A DNA stretch of 64,000 nt, from positions 1 through 64,000 of the forward strand of contig NZ_QUNG01000018.1 of assembly GCF_003387375.1 (NCBI RefSeq), read 5' to 3'. Shown here one piece after another: positions 19,621 to 30,400 of the stretch. The notes under the pieces are model-generated. The model ran no database searches. It was not told the origin of the DNA and saw only the letters and a list, made by a program, of their open reading frames with translations. The number at the start of each line of letters is the position of its first letter. The stretch's first letter is position 1. Source of the stretch: Marinomonas pollencensis. GTDB lineage: Bacteria > Pseudomonadota > Gammaproteobacteria > Pseudomonadales > Marinomonadaceae. The position numbers were made by a program, and so were the translations under genes.

Positions 19621-20797
19621 TATCGCACGTGTCTCGTGTGGTTGGTTCGTCTACTCCGTGGCATTTGCCCTAAAGGGCAACCTACAAGACCCAAGCCTAG
19701 AGCTAGTTTAGTAGTTTCGTTGAAGAGCAGTCACGTTGATCGCACGTGTCTCGTGTGATGGATTCGTCTACTCCGTGGCATTTGCCCTAAAGGGCAACCT
19801 ACAAGACCCAAGCCTAGAGCTAGTTTAGTAGTTTCGTTAAAGAGCAGTCACGTTGATCGCACGTGTCTCGTGTGATTGATTCGTCTATTCCGTGGTATTT
19901 GCCCTAAAGGACAACCTACAATACCCAGCTTCAGGGCTAGTTTAGTAGTTTCGTTGAAGAGCTGTCACGTTGATCGCACGTGTCTCGTGTGATTGATTCG
20001 TCTACTCCGTGGCATTTGCCCTAAAGGGCAACCTACAAGACCCAAGCCTAGAGCTAGTTTAGTAGTTTCGTTGAAGAGCAGTCACGTTGATCGCACGTGT
20101 CTCGTGTGATGGATTCGTCTACTCCGTGGCATTTGCCCTAAAGGGCAACCTACAAGACCCAAGCCTAGAGCTAGTTTAGTAGTTTCGTTGAAGAGCAGTC
20201 ACGTTGATCGCACGTGTCTCGTGTGATTGATTCGTCTACTCCGTGGCATTTGCCCTAAAGGGCAACCTACAAGACCCGGATCCAGAGCTAGTTTACTAGC
20301 TTCGTTGAAGAGCAGTCACGTTGATCGCACGTGTCTCGTGTGATTGATTCGTCTACTCCGTTGAATTTGCCTTTGTGGGTCGTCATACCTAAAAAAGAGT
20401 GCCCGCCGCGGAGGTGATGATCGTGGTATGTAGTTTCGTTAAAGAGCTGTCACGTTGATAGCACGTGTCTCGTGTGATTGATTCGTCTACTCCGTGGTAT
20501 TTGCCCTAAAGGGCAACCTACAAGACCCAAGCCTAGAGCTAGTTTAGTAGTTTCATTGAAGAGCAGTCACGTTTATCGCACGTGTCTCGTGTGATTGATT
20601 CACCTACTCCGTGGTATTTGCCCTAAAGGGCAACCTACAAGACCCAAGCCTAGAGCTAGTTTAGTAGTTTCGTTGAAGAGCGGTCACGTTGATCGCACGT
20701 GTCTCGTGTGATTGATTCGTCTACTCCGTGGTATTTGCCCTAAAGGGCAACCTACAAGACCCAGATCTAGAGCTAGTTTAGTAGCTTCGCTTATGGT
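19621..20797. repeat. Tandem array, ten copies with an exact 117-bp period
   Basis: The anchor GCACGTGTCT starts at 19625, 19742, 19859, 19976, 20093, 20210, 20327, 20461, 20578 and 20695. Every step is 117 bp except one of 134 (20327-20460). Each 117-bp unit contains TTTGCCCTAAAGGGCAA then CCTAC; read on the minus strand this is GTAG followed by a perfect TTGCCC/GGGCAA hairpin. The 134-bp unit replaces that hairpin by the GTGGGTCGTCATACC hairpin of the upstream array. Copies differ by only a few bases, so the array is recent or homogenised. No gene is seen. Confidence 0.95.
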
Positions 20798-20827
20798 GCT
20801 CTATACGCTATGGCTGTTGTTTTCATT

Positions 20828-20857
20828 ACCGACCATCGTTGTTTGGCGATGGTCGGT
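20828..20857 (-). terminator. Hairpin 3' of astB
   Basis: A perfect 11-bp stem ACCGACCATCG/CGATGGTCGGT with an 8-base loop lies just after the astB stop. A short T run follows on the plus strand, not the minus, so it may mark an RNA 3' end or insulate the operon from the 117-bp array. Confidence 0.5.
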
Positions 20858-20863
20858 TTTGGA

Positions 20864-22210
20864 TTACTTTTGAAACTCGTAGACTGATCCCAATTCTAAG
20901 ATTTTGGTGAGTTCGTCGAGTGCGGTGCGGCTTTCGATGAGCAGTTGTGGGTCGGCGAGGTCGGCTTCGTGTAGTGTGTCGCGGTAGTGTGCGTCTACCC
21001 AGGTGTTTAATCGTTGAAACAGTGTGTCGTTCATCAATGTGGCTGGGTTGAGTGCGGCTTGTTCGGCTTGTGTTAGGGCGACTCGAAGGCGCAGGCAAGC
21101 AGGTCCGCCGCCGTTGCTCATGCTTTGTTTTAGGTCGAAGACTTTGATTTCTGTAATCGGTGAGTTGCCTGCGACTAGACTATTTAAGTAGGCCCATACG
21201 GCTGGGTTGTTTTCACATTCGCCAGGTACGACGAGCACCATGTCGTTGTCGCCACGGCTTAATAGTTGGCTATTAAACAGATAAGACTGAATGCAATCTT
21301 GCACAGACACGGCGTCTGTTGGCACTTCAATTAAATGAAATTCTGAGGCACGTTCACCCCACGCAGCCAACAAGTCTTGCTTCATTTTCGCTGTGTCGAG
21401 AAAGGCTTCTTGGTGGTAAAAATGCGCATTACGGTTGCCCACTGCGATGACGTCATTGTGGAATACGCCAGCGTCTATCACGTCAGGGTTTTGTTGTGCA
21501 TAGACCACTTGTGATGGGGTCAAACCATGGCTACGGGCGACGGCTTGGGACGCTTCTAATGTGTGACGCGCTGGGAATTTCGCAGGGCGAGGTGATGACA
21601 TATCAAACGCCGACATACCATAGACAAAAAACTCGATGCCTTGTTCGTTGTATTGGTCGCAAAAGCGGGTGTGGTTAGCGGCGCCTTCGTCTCCAAAATG
21701 ATCGACACTTGGCAATGCGGAATGATGAGCAAAGTGTTTTTCGTCTTTGAACGTCGCTTTTAAAATCGCCCCTGTGGTTTCGTGCTCGATGGAGCGGTGA
21801 AATTTATTCACAAGGTTGGCGGGAGTAAAGTGTACGCGGCCATCTTGAGTGTCACCACTTGGTGAAACCGTGGCGGCGTTGGCGGTCCACATGCATGACG
21901 CGGAGCTTACGGCAGCCAATATTTTAGGCGCGTGTTTTGCGGCCTGTGCCAATATTTCTGAGTCAGACCCAGAAAACCCAAGGCGACGCAGGCTAGGAAT
22001 ATGAGGGCGTTCGTGAGGCGCTAGCACCCCTTGTACAAAGCCTAAATCCGCTAAGGCTTTCATTTTAACCAGGCCTTGTTTGGCCGCGGCTTTCGGGTTG
22101 GAAGGTCGTGCTGAGTTGTTTAAAGACGCGACATTACCAAAAGAAAGGCCGCTGTAGTTATGGGTCGGTCCCACTAAGCCATCAAAATTGGCTTCTGTCG
22201 CATGGTTCAT
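20864..22210 (-). CDS. astB: N-succinylarginine dihydrolase
   Basis: Second step of the arginine succinyltransferase pathway: N2-succinylarginine to N2-succinylornithine, 2 NH3 and CO2. 448 residues, as in E. coli. Family signatures are [19 protein letters not shown] at the start, [19 protein letters not shown] with a catalytic His, and the Cys nucleophile in [16 protein letters not shown]. Start ATG 22210 has GAGG upstream. Last gene in aruF-aruG-astD-astB; a 15-bp hairpin separates it from astD. astC and astE are not in the window. Confidence 0.95.
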   Translation of the reverse strand: MNHATEANFDGLVGPTHNYSGLSFGNVASLNNSARPSNPKAAAKQGLVKMKALADLGFVQGVLAPHERPHIPSLRRLGFSGSDSEILAQAAKHAPKILAAVSSASCMWTANAATVSPSGDTQDGRVHFTPANLVNKFHRSIEHETTGAILKATFKDEKHFAHHSALPSVDHFGDEGAANHTRFCDQYNEQGIEFFVYGMSAFDMSSPRPAKFPARHTLEASQAVARSHGLTPSQVVYAQQNPDVIDAGVFHNDVIAVGNRNAHFYHQEAFLDTAKMKQDLLAAWGERASEFHLIEVPTDAVSVQDCIQSYLFNSQLLSRGDNDMVLVVPGECENNPAVWAYLNSLVAGNSPITEIKVFDLKQSMSNGGGPACLRLRVALTQAEQAALNPATLMNDTLFQRLNTWVDAHYRDTLHEADLADPQLLIESRTALDELTKILELGSVYEFQK

Positions 22211-22257
22211 GATTACCTCGATATTCTAAATCTGTGTGTCTTTTCGTGTATGGGATA

Positions 22258-22295
22258 GCCGCGTGTGGCCGCGTGGCAAAGCGGCCACACGCGGC
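22258..22295 (-). promoter_or_regulatory. Strong intercistronic hairpin between astD and astB
   Basis: GCCGCGTGTGGCCGC and GCGGCCACACGCGGC form a perfect 15-bp GC-rich stem with an 8-base loop in the 96-bp gap. No T run follows, so it is more likely an RNA-stability or partial-termination element than a full terminator. Confidence 0.6.
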
Positions 22296-22306
22296 GATAA
22301 GGTGGC

Positions 22307-23809
<1,503 letters not shown>

Positions 23810-23841
23810 TTAGGTTGCGGGTTGAGCGGTGTGTCTCCTTA

Positions 23842-24876
23842 TTAATAAGGAGACAGCTCTACCACGCGAACGGGTTCTTTATTAGTCACGGCTAGGTGTT
23901 CGGCTTCTTCTTGGGTCAAGGTCATGGCGCTGCCTGGCGGTGTTGAACGTTGAATCAGAATGCAGCGGAAGTCTTGTACCTTGGCATTGGAAACCAGGTA
24001 GTGAATGCCTTCTCCAGCACCTTTAGGCTCGCCAATACTAGCAAGGCAAAGGCGACTATTACGCACCGCGCGAATATCTTGTACGCGGGCTTCGATGGTT
24101 GGGCCGCCATCAAAAATATCCACGTAATTTTCATAGCGGAAGCCTTCTTGCTCAAGCAAGCGGCGTGCTGGCACTGTGCTTTTATGGACCTGTCCCAGTA
24201 CTTCGCGGGCTTCTTGACTCAGTAGGTTTACGTACACTGGGTTGCTCGGCATCAATTCAGCAATAAATTGCTTACTGCCTAAGCTGGTCAGTTCGTCGGC
24301 GCGGTCAAAGTCGATGGAGAAAAAGTGGCGGCCAAGGCTTTCCCAAAATGGTGAGACGCCATTTTCATCACTAACGCCACGCATTTCGGCAAAGATCTTG
24401 TCGGTAAAACGCTCAGGGAATTGCGCTAGAAACATAAAGCGTGCTTTTGACAAAAGCTGGCCATTTTTTGAATGGCGGTAACTTTCTTCTAAAAATAATG
24501 TGCAAACTTCACTGCAGCCGGTGTAGTCGTTGTTTAGCACCAAGGTGGGCATAATGTTGTGCACACCAAGCTCACGGGAGGAATGGGTAATGGTACCTAG
24601 GTGATAGCTGTAGAAGGGCTCGTCTAAACCCACTGTAGCTAGCAAGCCTGTGGTGCCGACAATATCGCCTGTTTCTGTGTCTTCGAGCACCATTAGGTAG
24701 TCTTCAGTATCTGGTTTCTCAATCGTTTCTTTCGCGAAAGAGCTAACCGCCGTGTCTATTTTTCTTTGCAAAATGGCCTCGTCGGCTACCAAAGAGGTAA
24801 AGCCAACACCGGTTTTTTCTGCAAGCCGATAGAGAGAGGCATGATCCTCTTGGCGAATTGGGCGGATAACCATCAT
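23842..24876 (-). CDS. astA: Arginine N-succinyltransferase, AruG (beta) type
   Basis: First pathway step: succinyl-CoA plus L-arginine. 344 residues of the AstA family (GNAT-like fold): MVIRPIRQEDHASLYRLAEKTGVGFTSL, LGTITHSSRELGVHN, FMFLAQFPERFTDKIFAEMRGVSD and VDIFDGGPTIEARV. In pseudomonads AruF and AruG form a heteromeric enzyme; the tandem paralogue just upstream supports that here. Two adjacent ATG codons occur (24876, 24873); 24876 was chosen, with GAGGA upstream. Confidence 0.9.
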   Translation of the reverse strand: MMVIRPIRQEDHASLYRLAEKTGVGFTSLVADEAILQRKIDTAVSSFAKETIEKPDTEDYLMVLEDTETGDIVGTTGLLATVGLDEPFYSYHLGTITHSSRELGVHNIMPTLVLNNDYTGCSEVCTLFLEESYRHSKNGQLLSKARFMFLAQFPERFTDKIFAEMRGVSDENGVSPFWESLGRHFFSIDFDRADELTSLGSKQFIAELMPSNPVYVNLLSQEAREVLGQVHKSTVPARRLLEQEGFRYENYVDIFDGGPTIEARVQDIRAVRNSRLCLASIGEPKGAGEGIHYLVSNAKVQDFRCILIQRSTPPGSAMTLTQEEAEHLAVTNKEPVRVVELSPY

Positions 24877-24962
24877 GATAAAAATCCTCGTTAAAATATC
24901 TTCATACCATTTAAGGCATTACAGCATGTCGTTGAAGTAAGTCGTTGTTAAAGTCTGTCTTG

Positions 24963-25976
24963 TTAAAGTACAACCCACTGAATCCGGCTGCCAGAAGAAA
25001 TCTGTAAGCGTTCTTGGGTGTCTTTTTCTATGGCTAGCCCCGCGGCCTGCGGTTCAGCTTTCGCGGCGGTCACTCGAAAATCTTCTAAGTGACCGGCCGA
25101 AATAAGGTGCGTTTTGCCGAGTAAAGAATCTGGCTGGATGAGGGCTTTGCCGATGCGTTGCTGGCTCACTGTGGTGAGGTTTTCTGAACGCGCTTCGAGC
25201 GTTGGTCCCGCATCGAAAATATCCACATAGCCACGGAACTCAAAACCTTCTGCGAGCAAAATATCCGTGCTTTTGGCAGAGTCTTCATGCAGTACCCCAA
25301 TGACTTCTTGTGCGGCTTCCGGCAGCGTCGGCACATAGATGGGGTAACGTGGCATTAGGTCAGCAATAAAGTGTTTGTTGCTGACTCCTGATAAGTAGTC
25401 CGCCTTTTTAAAATCCATGGTGAAAAAGTGTTTACCCAGCGCATCCCAGAAGGGCGAATAACCGTGACGATCGCTCTCGCCGCGTAATTCGACAAACAAA
25501 CGTTTGGTAAAACGCTCAGGGTGGCGCGCGATAAATAGCAATCTAGCGCGCGACAACAGGGCCAATGCGGTGGCGTTTTGATGCGCTTTATCCACCACCA
25601 GCGACATTAAGCGGCTCGTGCCACTGTAGTCATGACACAGAAATAAAGCCGAGATACGATTGTGAATTTGCAGTTGTGGAGAGGCGTGCACCACTTCATC
25701 AATACGGTAGCTGTAAAATGGCGTATCTATGCCCACCATGGCTTCTAAACCACAGGTACCAACGATGGTATTTGTACTGGTATCCACAAGGACAAATAAG
25801 TAGGATTCGTCACCTGGCTGAACCACATCGGTTTGTAGAGAGCGGCGCGAAGAGGCAATCTTGTCATTCAGTCTCTCGCGATTCGCAGGAAAGTTTGTCA
25901 TACCTATGCCGGCTTCTTGAGCGAGGCGCTCGAGAGCAGGAAGGTCACCAAAATCCACGGGGCGTACGAGATACAT
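24963..25976 (-). CDS. aruF: Arginine/ornithine N-succinyltransferase, AruF (alpha) type
   Basis: Paralogue of the downstream AruG-type gene and its probable partner subunit. The AstA-family pattern is clear: VRPVDFGDLPALERLAQEAGIGMTNF, VGTCGLEAMVGIDTPFYSYR, FIARHPERFTKRLFVELRGESD, GYSPFWDALGKHFFTMDF and VDIFDAGPTLEARSE. I chose ATG 25976 (MYLVRPVDF), with AAGG upstream, because the family starts there; the ATG at 26018 adds an atypical leader. First gene of the ast operon. Confidence 0.9.
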   Translation of the reverse strand: MYLVRPVDFGDLPALERLAQEAGIGMTNFPANRERLNDKIASSRRSLQTDVVQPGDESYLFVLVDTSTNTIVGTCGLEAMVGIDTPFYSYRIDEVVHASPQLQIHNRISALFLCHDYSGTSRLMSLVVDKAHQNATALALLSRARLLFIARHPERFTKRLFVELRGESDRHGYSPFWDALGKHFFTMDFKKADYLSGVSNKHFIADLMPRYPIYVPTLPEAAQEVIGVLHEDSAKSTDILLAEGFEFRGYVDIFDAGPTLEARSENLTTVSQQRIGKALIQPDSLLGKTHLISAGHLEDFRVTAAKAEPQAAGLAIEKDTQERLQISSGSRIQWVVL

Positions 25977-26052
25977 AAAAAGCCTTGTGTTGTTGATTAG
26001 TAAAACGTGATTGATCACAAAGAATGCAAATTAGATCGCTATTATTACCTAA

Positions 26053-26089
26053 GTCTAGGTTGTTAAATAGATGTCTAGTTTTCAAATAG
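26053..26089. promoter_or_regulatory. Direct repeat in the aruF / DUF1653 divergent promoter region
   Basis: GTCTAGGTTGTTAAATAG (26053) and GTCTAGTTTTCAAATAG (26073) are two near-identical direct copies 20 bp apart, about two helical turns. They lie 77-113 bp upstream of the aruF start. Direct-repeat half sites are usual for activators of the AraC type (ArgR in pseudomonads), but the sequence is not the published ArgR site. Regulator unknown. Confidence 0.4.
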
Positions 26090-26148
26090 CGACCTAATAT
26101 TCTGGTTATTGGTATAAAAAGGTCGATTTTTAATAAAAGAGGTGGTTT

Positions 26149-26370
26149 ATGAAGCTGGGAATCTATCGTCACTATAAAGGCGCGGAGTACTGGGTTGAGC
26201 GTGTTGTGACGCACAGTGAAACAGAAGAAAAGTTAGTGATTTATCAGGCTTTGTATGGTGATTTTGGCTGGTGGGCGCGACCTTTGACTATGTTTTCAGA
26301 GCAGGTCGAAGTAGGAGGGGAAAGCATCCCGCGTTTTGAATGGCTAAGAGCTGAGAAAAACGCAGGATAA
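26149..26370 (+). CDS. DUF1653 family small protein
   Basis: A 73-residue soluble protein. The family pattern is unmistakable: GIYRHYKGAEYWVERVVTHSET (as GIYRHYKGAEYWV), EEKLVIYQALYGDFGWWARPL, then MFSEQVEV and PRFEWL. The start has AGAGGTGG upstream. Biochemical role not established. Divergent from aruF and not obviously part of arginine catabolism. Confidence 0.87.
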   Translation: MKLGIYRHYKGAEYWVERVVTHSETEEKLVIYQALYGDFGWWARPLTMFSEQVEVGGESIPRFEWLRAEKNAG

Positions 26371-26415
26371 AAGCCTAGCTTATTTGTCTATTAAGTGGCA
26401 TTTCTTGGTAGTGGG

Positions 26416-27399
26416 CTAATCTGGAAGGTGCATCCAAGGGCATTCGCGCATAAAGCGAATAATGTTTTCCCGTAGCCAGCGGTGGGCGAGGTCGTTGTTT
26501 GAGCGCTCGTGCCAAAAGATATGAATAGGGTGGCGACCATTGTATTCGTCCACTTCAATGACTTCTTTGGGAATCGGCAGAACCTTGGTTGGATAGGTGT
26601 TTTTCTGGTCACAGATGACATCGGTAAAGAGTTTACCAATCGGGCGTGGTGCGACCAGCGCCATGCCGCGTTTTACTGCTTGCATGGCAACCATCAGGCT
26701 ATCGGTTTCTAATGATGGTTCTATGTCATAGCCTTTCTGTTTCAGCTTGTTCGCGGTATTTTGAAAGGTGGATTCTTGGTGGTTGCGTAAGTGATGAGTC
26801 ACGGTTCGGTTCTGGAGCAGCTCTTCCAGAGAGATTTCATCGCGGTGAAATAGGGGGTGTGATTCGCTTAAGATGATACAGGCTTCCATATAACCAATCA
26901 GCTTGCTGCGAATGTTGCCTGGTGTGTTTGTGATGCGCATAATGCCGAGGTCGGCAGTGCCTGACATCAAGTCTTCAAACTGTGATTCTTCTCCCCAGCC
27001 ACTAATCGATAGGCGCAAACCGGGTGCGTCGTCATGCAAAGACGCCAACAGTGGCTCGATAAAATTCTCTAAATCCCCTTCGTCGACCCGCAAACAAAAG
27101 CGTCGTTGCAGCGTTTTCAGGTCAAGTACGCTGGGCGTCATAAGCTCTGAAAGTGAGCTTAAGATAGGGTGGATCTGGTTGCTTAACTCGACGGCTTTGG
27201 CGGTTGGACTTAAGCCATAGGCTTGGCGAGTGAAGAGCGGGTCTTTAAACAATTCACGAAGTTTTTGCAGGTTTTTGCTGAGCGCAGGCTGGGTAACGCC
27301 AAGGCGTTTTGCGGCGCGAGAAGCGCTGCCTTCTTCCATGATAGTCATAAAGGCGACCAAGATCTTGATGTCGAGTTTTAGCACGTCGTCTAACTGCAT
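26416..27399 (-). CDS. LysR-family transcriptional regulator
   Basis: 327 residues with an N-terminal winged HTH (about 10-68: MEEGSASRAAKRLGVTQPALSKNLQKL) and a LysR substrate-binding domain to the C terminus. It lies 65 bp downstream of, and on the same strand as, the RND permease gene, with a 13-bp hairpin between. Its NodD/LinR-like N terminus (LKLDIKILVAFMTIMEEGS) suggests control of an aromatic or efflux gene, but the target is not shown. Confidence 0.88.
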   Translation of the reverse strand: MQLDDVLKLDIKILVAFMTIMEEGSASRAAKRLGVTQPALSKNLQKLRELFKDPLFTRQAYGLSPTAKAVELSNQIHPILSSLSELMTPSVLDLKTLQRRFCLRVDEGDLENFIEPLLASLHDDAPGLRLSISGWGEESQFEDLMSGTADLGIMRITNTPGNIRSKLIGYMEACIILSESHPLFHRDEISLEELLQNRTVTHHLRNHQESTFQNTANKLKQKGYDIEPSLETDSLMVAMQAVKRGMALVAPRPIGKLFTDVICDQKNTYPTKVLPIPKEVIEVDEYNGRHPIHIFWHERSNNDLAHRWLRENIIRFMRECPWMHLPD

Positions 27400-27423
27400 A
27401 GTGTTCTCTACTTATTCCATACG

Positions 27424-27453
27424 AAGCACGGTGATCGAGTGATCACCGTGCTT
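27424..27453 (-). terminator. Perfect hairpin after the RND permease gene
   Basis: AAGCACGGTGATC/GATCACCGTGCTT forms a perfect 13-bp stem with loop GAGT between the permease stop and the LysR start. There is no T tract, so it could be a terminator, an operator or an RNA stem. Confidence 0.45.
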
Positions 27454-27464
27454 TAGGCAAGATT

Positions 27465-30400
27465 TTAAGATTCAAAATCTGTGCGTTTTCGGTATTTTAC
27501 ACGGAACAATATGGCATAAAACACAGGAACAGCGATTAAAGTAAGGATTGTTGCGAAGCCCAAACCGAACGAAATAACCACCGCCATACCTTCAAAGAAG
27601 GCGTCATAAAGCAGAGGAATCATCCCCAATATGGTGGTGATGGCAGCCATACAAACCGGACGCACACGACTCACCGAAGAGATGAAAATCGCTTCATACA
27701 ATTCCGTGCCTTGCTCTTTTTCAAAGTTAATCTGGTCGGCCAGTACTATGCCATTTTTGACCACCATACCAGACAAACTTAAGAAACCGAGCAGTGCCAT
27801 AAAACCAAAGGCGGAGTTCATGGCTAATAACCCAGTCGACACGCCAATCAGCGCCAAAGGCACACAGAACCAGATGGTTAATGGCACGCGGATCGAGTTA
27901 AACAGCAAGATGGTGATGATAAACATAAACAAATACCCCATTGGCAATGCCTTGAAGATATTCGCTTGAGCATCGGTACTGCTTTCGTATTCACCGCCCC
28001 ACTCTAAAGCGTAGCCAGGTGGTAACTGAATGGCTTCCACTGGCCCGCGGATACGGGCAAAAATGGCCATGGCGGTTTCGTCGCTTAAGATGTTCGGGTC
28101 GGCCATCACGGTAATGGTACGTTTGCGATCACGACGTTCGATGATCGGGTTTTCCCATACGGTTTCAAAGCCAGACACTAAAGTGGATAAAGTCACATAA
28201 GAACCAGATGCTGGGCTGTAGATCTGTAAATCACGGATCTGATCAATCGAGACACGCTCGTTAAGTGGCGCTCGTTGAACGATGGGTAACAGGTCTGTGC
28301 CTTCGCGATACAAGCCAATTTGCGAACCACTAAAGTTGGTTAATAGCACATCATCTAGGTCTGTTTTGCTGATCCCAAGGCGGCGAGCTTGGGCATCGTT
28401 AAACAGCGGACGTAGCACTTTAACTGGCTGACGCCAGTCGTCTTTGATGCTTTCTAACGCGCCATCTTGACGGTATATTTCTTTGATCTGAGCGCTGAAT
28501 TTACGCAGTAGCACAGGGTCTGGGCCGCTGATTCTGGCTTCGATCTTAGAGCCGCTAGTAGGCCCAAGCTGCAACCTTTCTAGCTTCACTTCAAGGCCTG
28601 GGTATTGTTCTTTCATCTGGTAATACAGATCGTTCAATAATCCAGGAATCTCCTCTTGGCTGTGGGTACGAATGATAAACTGAGCATAGCTGGAGTTCGC
28701 TTGCTCAGCCGTATAAGTCAGCATAAAGCGCAGCATACCTTGACCTGTGGTCGAAGCAACATACTCAATACGCTTGTCTTTCAACAGCTTAGATTCAATC
28801 TGCCGTACCGTATTATAGGTGTCTTCAATGTGCGTGCCTTCAGGCATTTGCACGTCCATATAAAACATTGGCGTTGAAGAAGGCGGAAAGAAAGATTGCT
28901 TAACGAACTGGAACGCCCAGCCAGCGGTTACCAAACCGCCAATCAAGAGTGCCACTGTGACCCAGCGAAAACGCAATGCTTTGTCGAGCAACCATTTATA
29001 GCCAGAAAATAAGAAGCCTTTGTATGGGTCTTCAGCTGCGTCATCTTCACCTTCTGCGATGCTTTCTTTAAAGAATAAATCGCAGAAGAAAGGCGTTAGC
29101 GTAATCGCAGTGATCCAGCTTAACAGCAAAGAAATCATCAGTACGTAAAAGAGAGAGCCGACAAATTCCCCCACCGCATCGGGGGATAGGCCAATCGGAG
29201 CAAACGCGGTAACCGCGATCACGGTGGCGCCTAATAATGGCCATTTGGTTTGCTTTACCACGGCGCTGGCGGCTTCGAGCTTGGTCATGCCGCGCTTGAG
29301 GCCAATCAATACGCCTTCGGTGACCACAATGGCGTTATCTACCAGCATACCAAGGGCGATAATCAAACCACCGAGCGAGATCCTTTGTAGGTTAATGCTG
29401 AAATAATCCATGACAATAAAGGTGCCAAGAATCGTTAGCAGCAAAATAAGACCGATCAGCAATCCGGAACGAATTCCCATAAAGATCAGCAGTACCAAGA
29501 TAACGATGCCGACCGCTTCCGCCAAGTTTAATAGAAAGTTAAAAACAGAGCGTTCTACTTCTTTTGATTGGAAATAAATCGGCTCCATGCTGATGCCAAC
29601 TGGCTGTTGGTAGGTCAGCTCATCAATGCGTTTTTCTAAACTTTCACCCACGTTCACCACGTTTACATTGGAGGAGAAGGAAATCCCCAATAACAGGGAT
29701 TTCGCCCCATTAAAATTAACAATGTGGGTTTCAGGGTCGACGTATTCACGCTTGATCGTCGCGATGTCTTTTAAGCGAATCAGTTTGCCGTTGATCGGCG
29801 TACCGACGATCAGATTTTCCAGTTCAGAAATGTCTTTAAATTCGCCGGTTGGGTTAATGCGAATGTATTCACTGCCGACTTTGACTTTACCGGCATTTGA
29901 GACACTGTTCTGGTTGGCTAATAGCGACTGTAGCTCACTGGGTGCAATGCCCATATTGGCTAATTTTGCCCGTGATATTTCGATGGTAACTTGCTCGTCT
30001 TGCTCAGCCGCCACCGTCACTTTGGCAATCCCATCAACCAACACCAGTTCGCGTTTGACGTAATCTACGTAGTTTTTTAAGTCTTTATAACGGTAGCCGT
30101 CACCGTGTACCGCCAGCATCACACCGTATACGTCACCGTAATCATCGAGGATGTTTGGGGTGCCAACGCCGCTGGGAAAGCTGCCCGCCATGTCGTTAAC
30201 TTTTTTGCGCACTTCATCCCAAATTTGCTTGAGTTCTTTGGCGCGATATTGGTCTTTAATGGTCAGAGTGATCTGAGAATAACCAGCCTTCGAGAGGGAT
30301 TTAATCTCGTCCACATAAGCGAGGTTTTGCAACTCCTGCTCAATAGGGTAAGTTACTTCTTCTTCCACCTGTTCTGGAGACGCACCTGGGTAATAGGTGA

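Noticed and set aside
19552..19758. 68-residue frame running from the RAYT 3' end into the array
   Set aside because: It starts inside the RAYT gene in another frame and continues into the 117-bp repeat.
18075..20797. CRISPR array
   Set aside because: The repeats are regular, but the 117-bp units are near-identical through their whole length, with no variable spacers and no cas genes.
25977..26040. CRP or FNR site near GTGATTGATCAC upstream of aruF
   Set aside because: The spacing between the half sites is four, not the six of CRP, and FNR half sites do not fit.
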